From positions 27,193 to 91,192 of the forward strand of contig CAVVRF010000030.1 of assembly GCA_963750535.1 (NCBI GenBank): DNA of 64,000 nucleotides, given 5' to 3'. Source of the DNA: JAKFWF01 sp963750535. Lineage in GTDB: Bacteria; Pseudomonadota; Alphaproteobacteria; Rhizobiales; Hyphomicrobiaceae. Positions 21,618 to 30,430 of this stretch are shown here, piece by piece. The position numbers and the translations under genes are program-made. The notes below the pieces were generated by a model that was given only the letters and a program-made list of their open reading frames with translations, was not told where the DNA came from and made no database searches. Numbering within the stretch: the first letter of the stretch is position 1; every line of letters starts with the position of its first letter.

Positions 21618-22655
21618 TCATGCACCGATGAAGCCGACGATCTGCTTGGTCTCCCGGTAGATCGGCGCCGCAATGGTCCGGGCACGCTCGGCGCCATGGG
21701 CGAGGATGCGGTCCATCACCGCCGGATCGGACACCAGGCGGCGCATCTCGGTGCCGATCGGACCGAGTTTGGCCACGCACAAGTCACGCAGCGCGGTCTT
21801 GAACGTCGAGAACGTGCCGCCGCCGAACTCGCGCAACACGTCGGCCTTGCTCACGCCCAACAGCGCCGCGTAGATGCCCACCAGATTGTCGGCCTCGGGG
21901 CGCTTCTCAAGCCCGGCTTCCTCGGACGGCAGCGGCTCGGGATCGGTCTTGGCTTTCTGCACCTTCTTGGCGATGGTGTCGGCATCGTCGGTCAGGTTGA
22001 TGCGCGACATGTCCGAAGGGTCCGACTTCGACATCTTCTTGGTGCCGTCGCGCAGGCTCATGACGCGGGTTGCGGGGCCGGTGATCACCGGTTCCGGCTG
22101 CGGAAAGAAGATGCCGTCGGCATGGCCTGCCGCCTCGATCTCGGCGCGGAAATCGTTGTTGAACTTGCCGGCGATGTCGCGGGCGAGCTCCAGGTGCTGC
22201 TTCTGGTCCTCGCCGACCGGCACGTGCGTCGCGCGGTAGGCCAGGATGTCCGCCGCCATCAGCACCGGGTAATCGTACAGCCCGATCGACGCGCGCTCCT
22301 TCTCCTTGCCGGCCTTGTCCTTGAACTGCGTCATCCGGTCGAGCCAGCCGAGGCGGGCGACGCAATTGAAGATCCAGGCGAGCTGTGCATGCTCGGCGAC
22401 CTGGCTCTGGTTGAACAGGATGCTCTTGTTCGGGTCGATGCCGCACGCGATGTAGGCGGCCGCCACCTCGCGCGTCGCCGCGCGCAGGGCGGCCGGATCC
22501 TGCCAAACGGTGATCGCGTGCATGTCGACAACACAATAGATGCACTCGAACTCGTCCTGCATCCGCACCCAATTGACCATCGCGCCGAGATAGTTGCCAA
22601 GGGTCAGATTTCCCGACGGCTGCATGCCGGAGAAGACGCGGGGAGTGATGGCCAT
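21618..22655 (-). CDS. trpS: Tryptophanyl-tRNA synthetase
   Basis: Class Ic aminoacyl-tRNA synthetase of 345 residues that charges tRNA-Trp. The HIGH-type motif is in GMQPSGNLTLGNYLGAM and the second signature is KKMSKSDPS. Conserved VGEDQKQHLELARDIA lies between them. The ATG at 22655 begins MAITPRVFSG, as in close relatives; the longer upstream frame is arginine-rich and unlikely. No mutation of catalytic motifs is visible. Confidence 0.96.
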   Translation of the reverse strand: MAITPRVFSGMQPSGNLTLGNYLGAMVNWVRMQDEFECIYCVVDMHAITVWQDPAALRAATREVAAAYIACGIDPNKSILFNQSQVAEHAQLAWIFNCVARLGWLDRMTQFKDKAGKEKERASIGLYDYPVLMAADILAYRATHVPVGEDQKQHLELARDIAGKFNNDFRAEIEAAGHADGIFFPQPEPVITGPATRVMSLRDGTKKMSKSDPSDMSRINLTDDADTIAKKVQKAKTDPEPLPSEEAGLEKRPEADNLVGIYAALLGVSKADVLREFGGGTFSTFKTALRDLCVAKLGPIGTEMRRLVSDPAVMDRILAHGAERARTIAAPIYRETKQIVGFIGA

Positions 22656-22838
22656 GGAAAGCGGTATCCTCGAATGCGGGCGGCTGGTGCGGCGTCCGCG
22701 TCGGCCACGGCGCGCACGGGGCGCCTTATGACCCGATGGGCCAGCGGGCGCAAGATCATGCTGCAATGCAACCTTGTTGATGCCCCGCGCTGCGAATTGT
22801 GCTAGTACCCGCCGCCGCCGAACTACGCTTGGACACCA

Positions 22839-23357
22839 ATGACCTCAGCCGCCGCGCGGGCAACCGGGCCCGATCTCTTCGCATACCTCGACAAGCTGTC
22901 GATCCCGACCCGCACCGTCGAGCATCCGCCCGTCTTCACTGTGGAGGAAAGCGAGAAGCTCGACCGCGAGATGGAGGGCGGTCACACCAAGAACCTGTTC
23001 CTCAAGGACGCAAAGGGCCGACTGTTCCTCGTCGTAGCCGAGGCACGCGCCAGCATCGACATGAAATCGCTGCATAAAGTGCTCGATTGCGCGCGCCTCA
23101 GCTTCGGCCGGCCCGAGCTGCTGCAAGAGGTGCTGGGCATCGCTCCCGGCTCGGTGACTGCCTTCGCCGTGCTGAACGACAAGGCTGGCCTCGTATCGGT
23201 GATCGTCGACGAGACCCTGATGGGCTTCGAGACGATCAACTGCCACCCGCTGGTGAACACCGCGACCACCAACATCGGCCGCGACGACCTGCTCAGGTTC
23301 ATGCGCGCGACCGGACATGAGCCGCGCGTCGTCGCATTGCCACCGGCCCCGGTATGA
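22839..23357 (+). CDS. YbaK/ProX-type prolyl-tRNA editing protein
   Basis: A 172-residue stand-alone editing domain that hydrolyses mischarged Ala-tRNA-Pro (ProXp-ala / PrdX group). Family features are HPPVFTVEESEKLD, the Lys in HTKNLFLKDAKG, the LSFGRPELLQEVLGIAPGSVTAFAVLND segment, and NCHPLVNTATTNI at the C-terminus. It is divergent from trpS, with 183 bp between the starts. Confidence 0.87.
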   Translation: MTSAAARATGPDLFAYLDKLSIPTRTVEHPPVFTVEESEKLDREMEGGHTKNLFLKDAKGRLFLVVAEARASIDMKSLHKVLDCARLSFGRPELLQEVLGIAPGSVTAFAVLNDKAGLVSVIVDETLMGFETINCHPLVNTATTNIGRDDLLRFMRATGHEPRVVALPPAPV

Positions 23358-23525
23358 GGCGCGCTCGCCGCCGGGTTCCGCGCGCTTGACTGTCGCGCTT
23401 AGCCCACTTGTGGAGTAACGTCGCACAAAGGTCCGCGACCCTTGCGACAAAGGTTGCCTTTAGCCCCATCAATTCTCACATCAGGCTGCGTGCCATGCGC
23501 GCCGATGTCGATCGAGGAGTACAAA

Positions 23526-24444
23526 ATGGCGATTGGAGACTTGAGGCCCGGCGAGACCGGCGCCGGCTTGCCGGGTGACGTGATCAAGGACACGACGACG
23601 GCGGCGTTCATGAAGGACGTGGTCGAAGCATCCCGCAAGGTGCCGGTTCTGGTCGATTTCTGGGCCGACTGGTGCGGGCCCGTGCAAGCAGTTGACGCCG
23701 GTGATCGAGAAGGTCGTGCGCGGCTATGGCGGCAAGGTGCGCCTGGTCAAGATGAACATCGATCAGCACCCCACCATTCCGGGGCAGCTCGGCGTGCAGA
23801 AGCTGCCGACGGTGATGGCCTTCCGCGACGGCCGGCCGATCGACGGCTTCATGGGCGTGCAGCCGGAGAGCGCGATCAAGTCCTTCGTCGAGCGACTGCT
23901 GGGCGACGATGCCGCGGACGATCTGTCGGCGGCGCTCACCGCGGGCGAGGAAGCGTTCGAGGCGGGCGACTTGCAGGGCGCGGCCGAGATCTACGCGTCG
24001 ATCCTGGAGGAAAATCGCGAGGAGCCGGGCGCACTGGCAGGCCTCGCCCGCTGCTACCTCAAGACCGGCGACATCGCGCGAGCCGAGCAGACGATCGGGC
24101 TCGTGCCGCCGGACAAGCGCAATGCCGCGCCGGTGGCGGCGGTACGGGCCGCCATCGATCTGGCGCGCAAGGCCGCCGACGCCGGCGATACCGCGGAGCT
24201 CGAGGCCAAGGTCGCGGCCAATCCGGCCGACCACCAGGCCCGCATCGACCTCGCGGCTGCGCTGGCAGCGAGCGGCAAGAAGACCGATGCTGTCGACCAG
24301 TTGCTCGAGAGCTTCAGGCGCGACCGCAATTGGAACGAGCAGGCGGTGCGCAAGCAGCTCGTGCAATTCTTCGAGGCCTGGGGACCCAAGGACGCCGCGA
24401 CCATCGACGGCCGCCGCCGGCTATCGTCATTGATGTTCTCCTGA
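23526..24444 (+). CDS. Thioredoxin-TPR protein (YbbN/CnoX-like), frame broken at the active site
   Basis: An N-terminal thioredoxin domain fused to a helical TPR-like region, as in the chaperedoxin CnoX. The first frame reads VLVDFWADWCGP; an extra G at about 23682 then shifts it. With that base removed it continues CKQLTPVIEKV, restoring a canonical CGPC. The second frame contains KLPTVMAFRDG and TPR-like helices to residue 305. The ATG at 23526 has GAGGAG six bases upstream. A Lon-substrate-domain gene follows by 27 bp, consistent with protein quality control. Confidence 0.88.
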
Positions 24445-24471
24445 AGCCGCGGTCCCCAACGGAGACTTCCC

Positions 24472-25155
24472 TTGGCACCGATCGACCGCTACCGCCGCCC
24501 AGCCGATCTACCGGCCTCGATTCCGGTATTTCCCTTGCGCGGCGTCATCCTGCTGCCTCGGGCCTCGCTGCCACTCAACCTGTTCGAGCCGCGCTACCTG
24601 GCGATGATCGAGGATGTCATCGCCGGCTCCCGGCTCATCGGTATCATCCAGCCCGAGCGATCGGCCGGCGAGGAGGAGAGCCCGGCTGGCAAGGCGACCG
24701 GGCTGCGAAGGGTAGGATGTGCCGGGCGCGTCACCGCCTATCAGGAGCTCGACGACGGCCGCATCGTCATCACGATTACCGGAATCTGCCGCTTCAACGT
24801 CCGGGACGAGGCGCAGACGCGGCACCCCTATCGAACCTGCGTGGTCGATTACACGGCCTTTGCTGACGATTTCAGACCCGACGCGGGTGCCGATGCCGTC
24901 GATCGCGAGCAACTGCTGCAGGTGCTGCGGCGTTATCTCGAAGCGCATCAGTTCCGCGCCGACTGGAAGGCCATCGGCAACGCGTCGGTCGAGCACCTGG
25001 TCAACTCGCTGGCAATCGTCAGCCCCTATGGGGCCGAGGAGAAACAGGCGCTGCTCGAGGCCGCCGATCTCAAGACGCGGGCCGAGGTCCTGGTCGCGCT
25101 CGCCGAGATGGATCTGGCTTCCGGAGAAGGCGGCGCCGGGTCGACCCTGCAATAG
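24472..25155 (+). CDS. LON N-terminal (substrate-binding) domain protein
   Basis: A 227-residue protein resembling the N-terminal substrate-binding domain of Lon without ATPase or protease parts. Hallmarks are IPVFPLRGVILLPRASLPLNLFEPRYLAM and GCAGRVTAYQELDDGRIVITITGICRF. The start is a TTG at 24472 with GGAGA upstream. It lies between a thioredoxin-TPR gene and a Trm112-like gene, a trio I recall as conserved in Rhizobiales. Biochemical function is unknown. Confidence 0.85.
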   Translation: MAPIDRYRRPADLPASIPVFPLRGVILLPRASLPLNLFEPRYLAMIEDVIAGSRLIGIIQPERSAGEEESPAGKATGLRRVGCAGRVTAYQELDDGRIVITITGICRFNVRDEAQTRHPYRTCVVDYTAFADDFRPDAGADAVDREQLLQVLRRYLEAHQFRADWKAIGNASVEHLVNSLAIVSPYGAEEKQALLEAADLKTRAEVLVALAEMDLASGEGGAGSTLQ

Positions 25156-25158
25156 GCC

Positions 25159-25404
25159 ATGGCATCGCGAGGCACACCAATGCATGGCGACAACGACCGC
25201 GAGAATGCCGCGGCGTCGGATGAAACGGTGCAGCACACGGATCGGCGCCTGCTGGAATTCCTGGTCTGCCCGGTCACCAAGGGCACGCTCTCGTACGATC
25301 CGGAGCGACAGGAGCTGATCAGCAAGGCGGCGAGGCTGGCCTTCCCGATCCGGGACGGCGTGCCTTTGATGACGGTCGATTCCGCCCGGCAGCTGGAAGA
25401 ATGA
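25159..25404 (+). CDS. Trm112-family (UPF0434) small protein
   Basis: An 81-residue protein with the Trm112 core from about residue 28: LLEFLVCPVTKGTLSYD, then LISKAARLAFPIRDGVPLM. Usually the fold is a zinc-ribbon-like cofactor of methyltransferases. Only one Cys remains at the first knuckle, as in many bacterial members. It starts 3 bp after the Lon-domain gene and is probably co-transcribed with it. A hairpin follows directly. Confidence 0.85.
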   Translation: MASRGTPMHGDNDRENAAASDETVQHTDRRLLEFLVCPVTKGTLSYDPERQELISKAARLAFPIRDGVPLMTVDSARQLEE

Positions 25405-25422
25405 CCGCGCCATCGGGCGCGG
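25405..25422 (+). terminator. Hairpin directly after the Trm112-like gene
   Basis: CCGCGCC and GGCGCGG form a 7-bp perfect stem with a 4-base loop, starting at the stop codon. The sequence after it (CTTCGATGTTAGTTGTTC) is only moderately T-rich, so this is a probable rather than certain intrinsic terminator of the thioredoxin/LON/Trm112 operon. Confidence 0.55.
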
Positions 25423-25507
25423 CTTCGATGTTAGTTGTTCGGCAATGCATGCTGATGTAGTCTGATTTCATGAGGCATCGGTTCCACGAGATCGCGCGAA
25501 TTAGCCC

Positions 25508-25530
25508 CCCGGCTGCCTGAGGGCACCGGG
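25508..25530. terminator. Nested hairpin, possible second terminator
   Basis: CCCGG pairs with CCGGG around an inner TGCC/GGCA stem with TGAG loop, giving a 9-bp helix with one bulged C. A short T-run (CCTTTTC) lies about 15 bases later. It sits between the Trm112-like operon and the ACT-like gene and could serve as a terminator or part of the leader. Confidence 0.4.
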
Positions 25531-25664
25531 CGTTAACGCTTGACCTTTTCGCAAACCCGATCTCAACGAGCTTCTTCCAATGAAATCAGCTTCTTGTGCG
25601 GTGCGCGGCGATGCCGCGAGCACCGAGATTGCGCACGTCTCCCAAGCGCGATACCGTGCGCGCC

Positions 25665-25904
25665 ATGTTCTACGTCGCCGGCGCCACCGATCCCGGCCTG
25701 CTGCCGCGGCTGATCGAGCCGATCGCCAAGCTCGGCCACGTGCCTTCGCGGGTGCACGCCAGCCGCGAGCACGGCGACGGGTCGGAGATGGTCGTCGACC
25801 TTCGCCTCGCCGGCGTCGCCCAACGGGTTGCACATATCGTCGAGAACAACCTGCGGGCCGTCATCGGCGTCCGCCAGGTCATTGCCGTGGTCGAGCAGGA
25901 GTAG
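25665..25904 (+). CDS. ACT-like small protein
   Basis: A 79-residue protein from the ATG at 25665. The sequence MFYVAGATDPGLLPRLIEPIAKLG followed by beta-rich EMVVDLRLAGV and RVAHIVENNLRAVIGVRQVIAV resembles the single ACT fold of acetolactate synthase small subunits, but no biosynthetic partner lies nearby. The family assignment rests on pattern only. An in-frame upstream start exists but adds unlikely residues. Confidence 0.6.
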   Translation: MFYVAGATDPGLLPRLIEPIAKLGHVPSRVHASREHGDGSEMVVDLRLAGVAQRVAHIVENNLRAVIGVRQVIAVVEQE

Positions 25905-25985
25905 GCCAGCCTCGTCGTGCTGGCGTGCGGCTCGGGGTGCTGTAAGTTTGCATCGAAACAGTGGACGACGGGCCGCGAGCCGATC

Positions 25986-26402
25986 ATGACCGAACGCAAC
26001 AAGTGGCAGGGCCAGTCCTCGCCGACACTGGCCGATTTCGAGCAGATTGCCGCCAACGCCTGGGACCATCTGCCGGGCGAGTTCCGGAAGATGTGCGGCG
26101 ATTTGATCATTCGCGTCGAGGATTTCGCAATCGACGAGATCCTGGACGAGCTCGAGATCGAGAGCCCGCTCGATCTGATGGGCCTCTATCAGGGTGTCAG
26201 CCTGGACAAGAAGAGCGTCAGCGACGTCCCGCGCGAGCCTGACATGGTGTTCCTCTATCGGCGGGCGATCATTGATTACTGGGCGGACGGCGACGAAACG
26301 CTTGGGGAAATCATCACGCACGTGCTTGTGCATGAAATCGGCCATCATTTCGGCTTTTCGGATGCCGATATGGAGGAAATCGAGGCATCTGCCGCCGGAT
26401 GA
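25986..26402 (+). CDS. Minimal metallopeptidase family protein
   Basis: A 138-residue zincin. HEIGH at residues 116-120 extends to HExxHxxGxxD (D126), the zinc-binding signature of the small MMP-like family (PF06262) also related to snapalysin. The N-terminal DFEQIAANAWDHLPGEFR and LMGLYQGVSL segments are typical. No signal peptide, so cytoplasmic. Physiological substrate is unknown. Confidence 0.85.
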   Translation: MTERNKWQGQSSPTLADFEQIAANAWDHLPGEFRKMCGDLIIRVEDFAIDEILDELEIESPLDLMGLYQGVSLDKKSVSDVPREPDMVFLYRRAIIDYWADGDETLGEIITHVLVHEIGHHFGFSDADMEEIEASAAG

Positions 26403-26531
26403 GCAGCACCATGCGAGGCATGCCAGCGCGCGTTTTCACGGGGATCTGAGGCGTCCGGGTTCTTGCAATATTAAGGGGGTTCAAGCAATGGTTGCCGGTA
26501 GCGTCGACCATTCGCGGTGAATAGAGGGATC

Positions 26532-27092
26532 ATGACACTGTTTCGGTGGCCTCGCTTGCCTGGCTCTGGATCGACGCTGCGCCCACTGCATTCGATACTT
26601 GCTGCCTGCATTGCGATGTCACTGGTGGCAGCTGCCAGTACCCGGGCGGAAGGACCGCCGACCCCCGAGGAGTACGTCGCCCACGTCGGCGGCGACGCCA
26701 AGATCATGCCGCCCGGCCAGCTGACATTCGATAACAAGCGACGCTTGAGCTGCGGCCACCGGCCAACCGTGCTGGACGGGCAGCTCGATGATTTCGGCGC
26801 CGCCTACCCGGGTTTCCTGATCCTCAACCCACGCCTGATGGCCAAGATCTCGTTGCCGGTGAAGATGTGGATCTTCTCGCATGAGTGCGGACACCAGTTC
26901 CGCGGCCCCGACGAGGAGACCGCCGACTGCTTCGCGGTTCAGCGCGGCCGGCGCGAAGGCTGGCTCACCACCGAAGGGCTCGACGAGGTGTGCCGCTTCA
27001 TCTCGCCCGCAAAAGGCGACAGCATGCACTTTTCCGGCTCGCATCGGTGCGAATACATGCGCAAGTGCTACGCCGACCCCACCGTTCATTGA
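26532..27092 (+). CDS. Secreted zincin-like protein, unknown function
   Basis: A 186-residue protein with an N-terminal signal sequence or anchor (about 20-39). The motif HECGH (117-121) is followed by EETADCFAVQRG (128-139). Its E..A..FA spacing recalls gluzincins such as ImmA/IrrE, where a second Glu or Asp is the third zinc ligand. Several Cys (C74, C119, C132, C154, C173, C179) suggest an oxidised, exported protein. I know no named family. The ATG at 26532 has GAGGG five bases upstream and is preferred to a GTG at 26517. Confidence 0.65.
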   Translation: MTLFRWPRLPGSGSTLRPLHSILAACIAMSLVAAASTRAEGPPTPEEYVAHVGGDAKIMPPGQLTFDNKRRLSCGHRPTVLDGQLDDFGAAYPGFLILNPRLMAKISLPVKMWIFSHECGHQFRGPDEETADCFAVQRGRREGWLTTEGLDEVCRFISPAKGDSMHFSGSHRCEYMRKCYADPTVH

Positions 27093-27159
27093 GCGCACTT
27101 GACCTGGTGTGGCCGGGGCGTCACAAGATCGTCCGAGCCATTTTGCGCCCGAGGATCCG

Positions 27160-27765
27160 ATGCAACAGTTCAAGAAGTTGACCAGCGTCGCGGCCCCGTT
27201 GCCGCTGATCAATGTCGACACCGACAAGATCATCCCCAAGAACTACCTGAAGACGATCAAGCGCACGGGATTGGGCAAGGCGTTGTTCGCGGAGATCCGC
27301 TACGACGAGAATGGCCGCGAGAAGCCGGACTTCGTGCTCAACAAGCCAGCCTATCGCAAGGCGCAGATCCTGGTTGCCGGTGAGAATTTCGGCTGCGGAT
27401 CGAGCCGCGAGCATGCGCCATGGGCGCTCCTGGATTTCGGCATCCGTTGCGTCATCTCGACGAGCTTCGCCGACATCTTCTACAACAACTGCTTCAAGAA
27501 CGGCATTTTGCCGATCAAGGTGACGCCGGAGCAGCTGGAGAAGCTGTTCGACGACGCCAATCGCGGCTCGAATGCGACGCTATCGGTCGACCTCGAGGCG
27601 CAGGAGATCCGCGGGCCTGACGGCGGCATGATCAAGTTCGACATCGATCCGCACCGCAAGCAGTGCCTGCTCGAGGGCCTCGACGACATCGGCCTGACAA
27701 TGCAGAAGGAAAAGCGCATCGCCGACTACGAGAGCAAGGCGGCAGCGGCAAGACCGTGGGCTTGA
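27160..27765 (+). CDS. leuD: 3-isopropylmalate dehydratase small subunit
   Basis: Isopropylmalate isomerase swivel subunit of 201 residues, in leucine biosynthesis. Signature segments are NVDTDKIIPKNYLKTIKRTGLG, GENFGCGSSREHAPWAL and NNCFKNGILPI. The ATG at 27160 follows GAGGA by four bases. leuC is not adjacent in the window. The gene is convergent with the DUF2066 gene. Confidence 0.95.
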   Translation: MQQFKKLTSVAAPLPLINVDTDKIIPKNYLKTIKRTGLGKALFAEIRYDENGREKPDFVLNKPAYRKAQILVAGENFGCGSSREHAPWALLDFGIRCVISTSFADIFYNNCFKNGILPIKVTPEQLEKLFDDANRGSNATLSVDLEAQEIRGPDGGMIKFDIDPHRKQCLLEGLDDIGLTMQKEKRIADYESKAAAARPWA

Positions 27766-27922
27766 ACCGTTCGAGCCGGGCCTATGCCCACTTTGCCCAG
27801 ACCGAAAGGCATGGCTGAGATTTTCGACTGCGATTTCCGGCCGCACGCGCCGGCGCCCTTCAAGCGAAGGTAGTCGGGTCGTCGCGCGCACCCAATATCG
27901 AGCGGCACGGCTGCCGACGGGC

Positions 27923-29086
27923 CTAACGGCCGTTGCCGCGCACAATCCAGGTGCCACCGACCTCGCGCACATCGAGGCCCTGTGACGCCAGGGAATCGGC
28001 GAGCTGGCTGCCGCCGCCGGGAAAGCGCACCGCAATCTCGGCGCTGCGACCGGATTGACCGGCGACCTGCAGGTCATCGACGCCCGGCGTCTCGGCGATC
28101 TGCTGCCGTATCGACTGCCATTCGTGCAGCGAACGGAACTCGACGGTGATCTGCACCGGCTCGATCAGCTGCGACCCGGCCACCCCACCACCCACGGTCG
28201 GCCGCGCCCTGAGCGCCTTCCAGCGGCCTTCCAGCGTCCTCAATGCCACCAACGCGGCCAGCTCGATGGTGTAGGCGACATCATCGGGCTGGAACCTGTA
28301 CGCGCGCTTCAGTGCGAACTGGCCGGCAGCGTCCCGGCCCATCAGCGTCACGTTGAGCTTCTTCGAGGCAAGGTCGGGCTCGGCCAGCACTGCCATCACG
28401 AGTTCGCTGCCGTACTCGCCGGCGAGAATGCGCAATCCGCCCCCATCACCGTCGCTGGCCATCATCTGGAAAGTGTCGGCATGCAAGCCGGCCTTGACCA
28501 CTTCGAGCTTTGCCGGTGTCAGCGCATGCTCGAGATCGAGCCCCTTCCAGGCATCGCTCCAGGCCTTTTGCCCGGCGGTCTGCGTCAGCAGCGCCGGTGG
28601 CGTCCCCTGGGCGGCGGCCGGTGCCTGGTAGACCGGCACCAGCACGATCGGCGGCGCCTGCAAATCCACGAACGGGATGCCTTCCCTCCGCAGCAGCTCG
28701 CGCACGGCCTTCGCCTGGAACGTGAAATCCAGGTTGGCGATATACTGGGTCGACGAGTTGCGCTCGGAGCGGACCGCAACCCCGTCGACATAGTCGCCGG
28801 CCTTGACGCTGTTCAGCCGGTCGATGCGTTTGTAGGCGGTGACCGGCACCAGGCGTTTCAAGAGGCTCCTGAATGCTGCCTTCTGCCCGTCCGCGAGCGC
28901 CGCCTCCCGGGCCGACAACGCGCTGGCCGCCGTCGCCTCGACGGGATAATTGCCGACGGTGAAGGGCATGTCGGCAGGCGCCGCCGAACCCGGCAGGGCG
29001 GCAAACGCGACAAGAGTGCAGGCAAGGCCGGCCAACCCGGCGCGAGCCATTGAAATGCGACCGAGCACCAATCGTCCCCCGTTCAT
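27923..29086 (-). CDS. DUF2066 domain-containing exported protein
   Basis: A 387-residue protein with a signal peptide (MARAGLAGLACTLVAFAALPGSAA) and a DUF2066 domain beginning FTVGNYPVEATAASALSAREAALADGQKAAF. Function is unknown. In alphaproteobacteria it commonly sits next to purM and the DnaA regulator gene hdaA; here it is divergent from purM with 146 bp between starts. The ATG at 29086 is chosen because upstream frame lacks signal-like sequence. Confidence 0.8.
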   Translation of the reverse strand: MNGGRLVLGRISMARAGLAGLACTLVAFAALPGSAAPADMPFTVGNYPVEATAASALSAREAALADGQKAAFRSLLKRLVPVTAYKRIDRLNSVKAGDYVDGVAVRSERNSSTQYIANLDFTFQAKAVRELLRREGIPFVDLQAPPIVLVPVYQAPAAAQGTPPALLTQTAGQKAWSDAWKGLDLEHALTPAKLEVVKAGLHADTFQMMASDGDGGGLRILAGEYGSELVMAVLAEPDLASKKLNVTLMGRDAAGQFALKRAYRFQPDDVAYTIELAALVALRTLEGRWKALRARPTVGGGVAGSQLIEPVQITVEFRSLHEWQSIRQQIAETPGVDDLQVAGQSGRSAEIAVRFPGGGSQLADSLASQGLDVREVGGTWIVRGNGR

Positions 29087-29232
29087 TGCGGTATGGCCCC
29101 GTCCTCTGCTAATTCGCCTCCGAAGCGACGTGTGATACCACGTGATGGCTTTCGACTGCCAATCGGGCGAAAATTCGGTCCACTGCCGCATGATCCGACA
29201 TGCAATGCCCGCGATACCTGGACACCAAGAGC

Positions 29233-30369
29233 ATGCCCGGACGCAATAAAGACAAGCCATCCAGCCGGAACTCGCCGATCACCTATCGTGATTCAGGTGT
29301 GGATATCGATGCCGGCAATAGTTTGGTCGAGGCCATCAAGCCCCTCGTCAAGGGCACCCGCCGTCCCGGCGCCGATGCCGATCTCGGTGGCTTCGGCGGC
29401 CTGTTCGACCTGAAGCGGGCCGGCTATCGCGACCCGATTCTGGTTGCCGCCAACGACGGCGTCGGCACCAAGCTGATGATCGCGATCGAAAGCGGGATGC
29501 ACGACACGATCGGCATCGACCTCGTCGCGATGTGTGTCAACGATCTGGTCGTTCAGGGCGCCGAGCCATTGTTTTTCCTTGATTATTTCGCGACCGGCAA
29601 GCTCGATGTGAAGTCGGCGCGTGATGTCATCGCGGGCATCGCGGCAGGCTGCGGCGAGGCCGGCTGCGCCCTGATCGGCGGCGAGACCGCCGAGATGCCG
29701 GGAATGTACAAGCCCGAGGACTACGATCTGGCTGGCTTTTGCGTCGGCGCGGTCGAGCGCGATCAGATCCTGCCGCGGCCCGACATCGCAATTGGCGACG
29801 TGCTGATCGGCCTGCCTTCGGCGGGCGTCCACTCGAACGGCTTTTCCCTGGTCCGGCGGCTCGTTGCCGAGGAGGGTCTCGATTGGCCGGCCGATGCGCC
29901 GTGGTCGCCTGGCACCAGCGTCGGCAAGTCGCTGCTGACGCCAACGCGCATCTACGTGCGCTCCATGCTGGCTGCAATTCGCGCCACGGGCGGCGGCGGG
30001 AGCGCAGGTGCGGTCAAGGGCCTGAGCCACATCACCGGCGGCGGGCTTTCCGAAAACCTCCCGCGCGTGATGCCGGACGGGCTCGCCGCCCATATCGACC
30101 TCGGCGCGATCGCCGTGCCGCCGGTGTTCGGCTGGCTGGCTCGAGCCGGCCGCCTCGACAATTCCGAGATGCTACGCACGTTCAATTGCGGGATCGGCAT
30201 GGTCGTCATCGCTGAGCGCACTCGCGCCGGCGAGGTCATGACAGCGCTCGAGGCCGGAGGCGAGCATCCGGTGCGGCTCGGCGAGGTCGAGGCCGGCCGC
30301 GGCATCAAGTCGAGCGCCAAGGGCAAGGGCGAGGCCGAGGCGGTGCGCTACAGCGGCAGGCTTTTCTAG
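29233..30369 (+). CDS. purM: Phosphoribosylformylglycinamidine cyclo-ligase (AIR synthetase)
   Basis: ATP-dependent fifth step of purine synthesis, forming aminoimidazole ribonucleotide. 378 residues. Family segments are TYRDSGVDIDAGNSLVE, ANDGVGTKLMIA, the CVNDLVVQGAEPLFFLDYFATGKL block, GGETAEMPGMY, LPSAGVHSNGFSLVR, and SHITGGGLSENLPR. The ATG at 29233 gives MPGRNKDK. A long inverted repeat follows the stop. It is convergent with mrp. Confidence 0.96.
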   Translation: MPGRNKDKPSSRNSPITYRDSGVDIDAGNSLVEAIKPLVKGTRRPGADADLGGFGGLFDLKRAGYRDPILVAANDGVGTKLMIAIESGMHDTIGIDLVAMCVNDLVVQGAEPLFFLDYFATGKLDVKSARDVIAGIAAGCGEAGCALIGGETAEMPGMYKPEDYDLAGFCVGAVERDQILPRPDIAIGDVLIGLPSAGVHSNGFSLVRRLVAEEGLDWPADAPWSPGTSVGKSLLTPTRIYVRSMLAAIRATGGGGSAGAVKGLSHITGGGLSENLPRVMPDGLAAHIDLGAIAVPPVFGWLARAGRLDNSEMLRTFNCGIGMVVIAERTRAGEVMTALEAGGEHPVRLGEVEAGRGIKSSAKGKGEAEAVRYSGRLF

Positions 30370-30378
30370 TTGCCGCAG

Positions 30379-30418
30379 CCGCATCCGACTCCGCTTCGCG
30401 GCTGCCGGTCGGATGCGG
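30379..30418. terminator. Bidirectional hairpin between purM and mrp
   Basis: A perfect 11-bp inverted repeat, CCGCATCCGAC (30379-30389) and GTCGGATGCGG (30408-30418), fills the 61-bp gap between two convergent genes. The loop contains a smaller CCGC-TTC-GCGG helix. There is no long T-run on either side. Placement between convergent stops makes a shared terminator the best reading. Confidence 0.65.
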
Positions 30419-30430
30419 CGGACGACTGGG

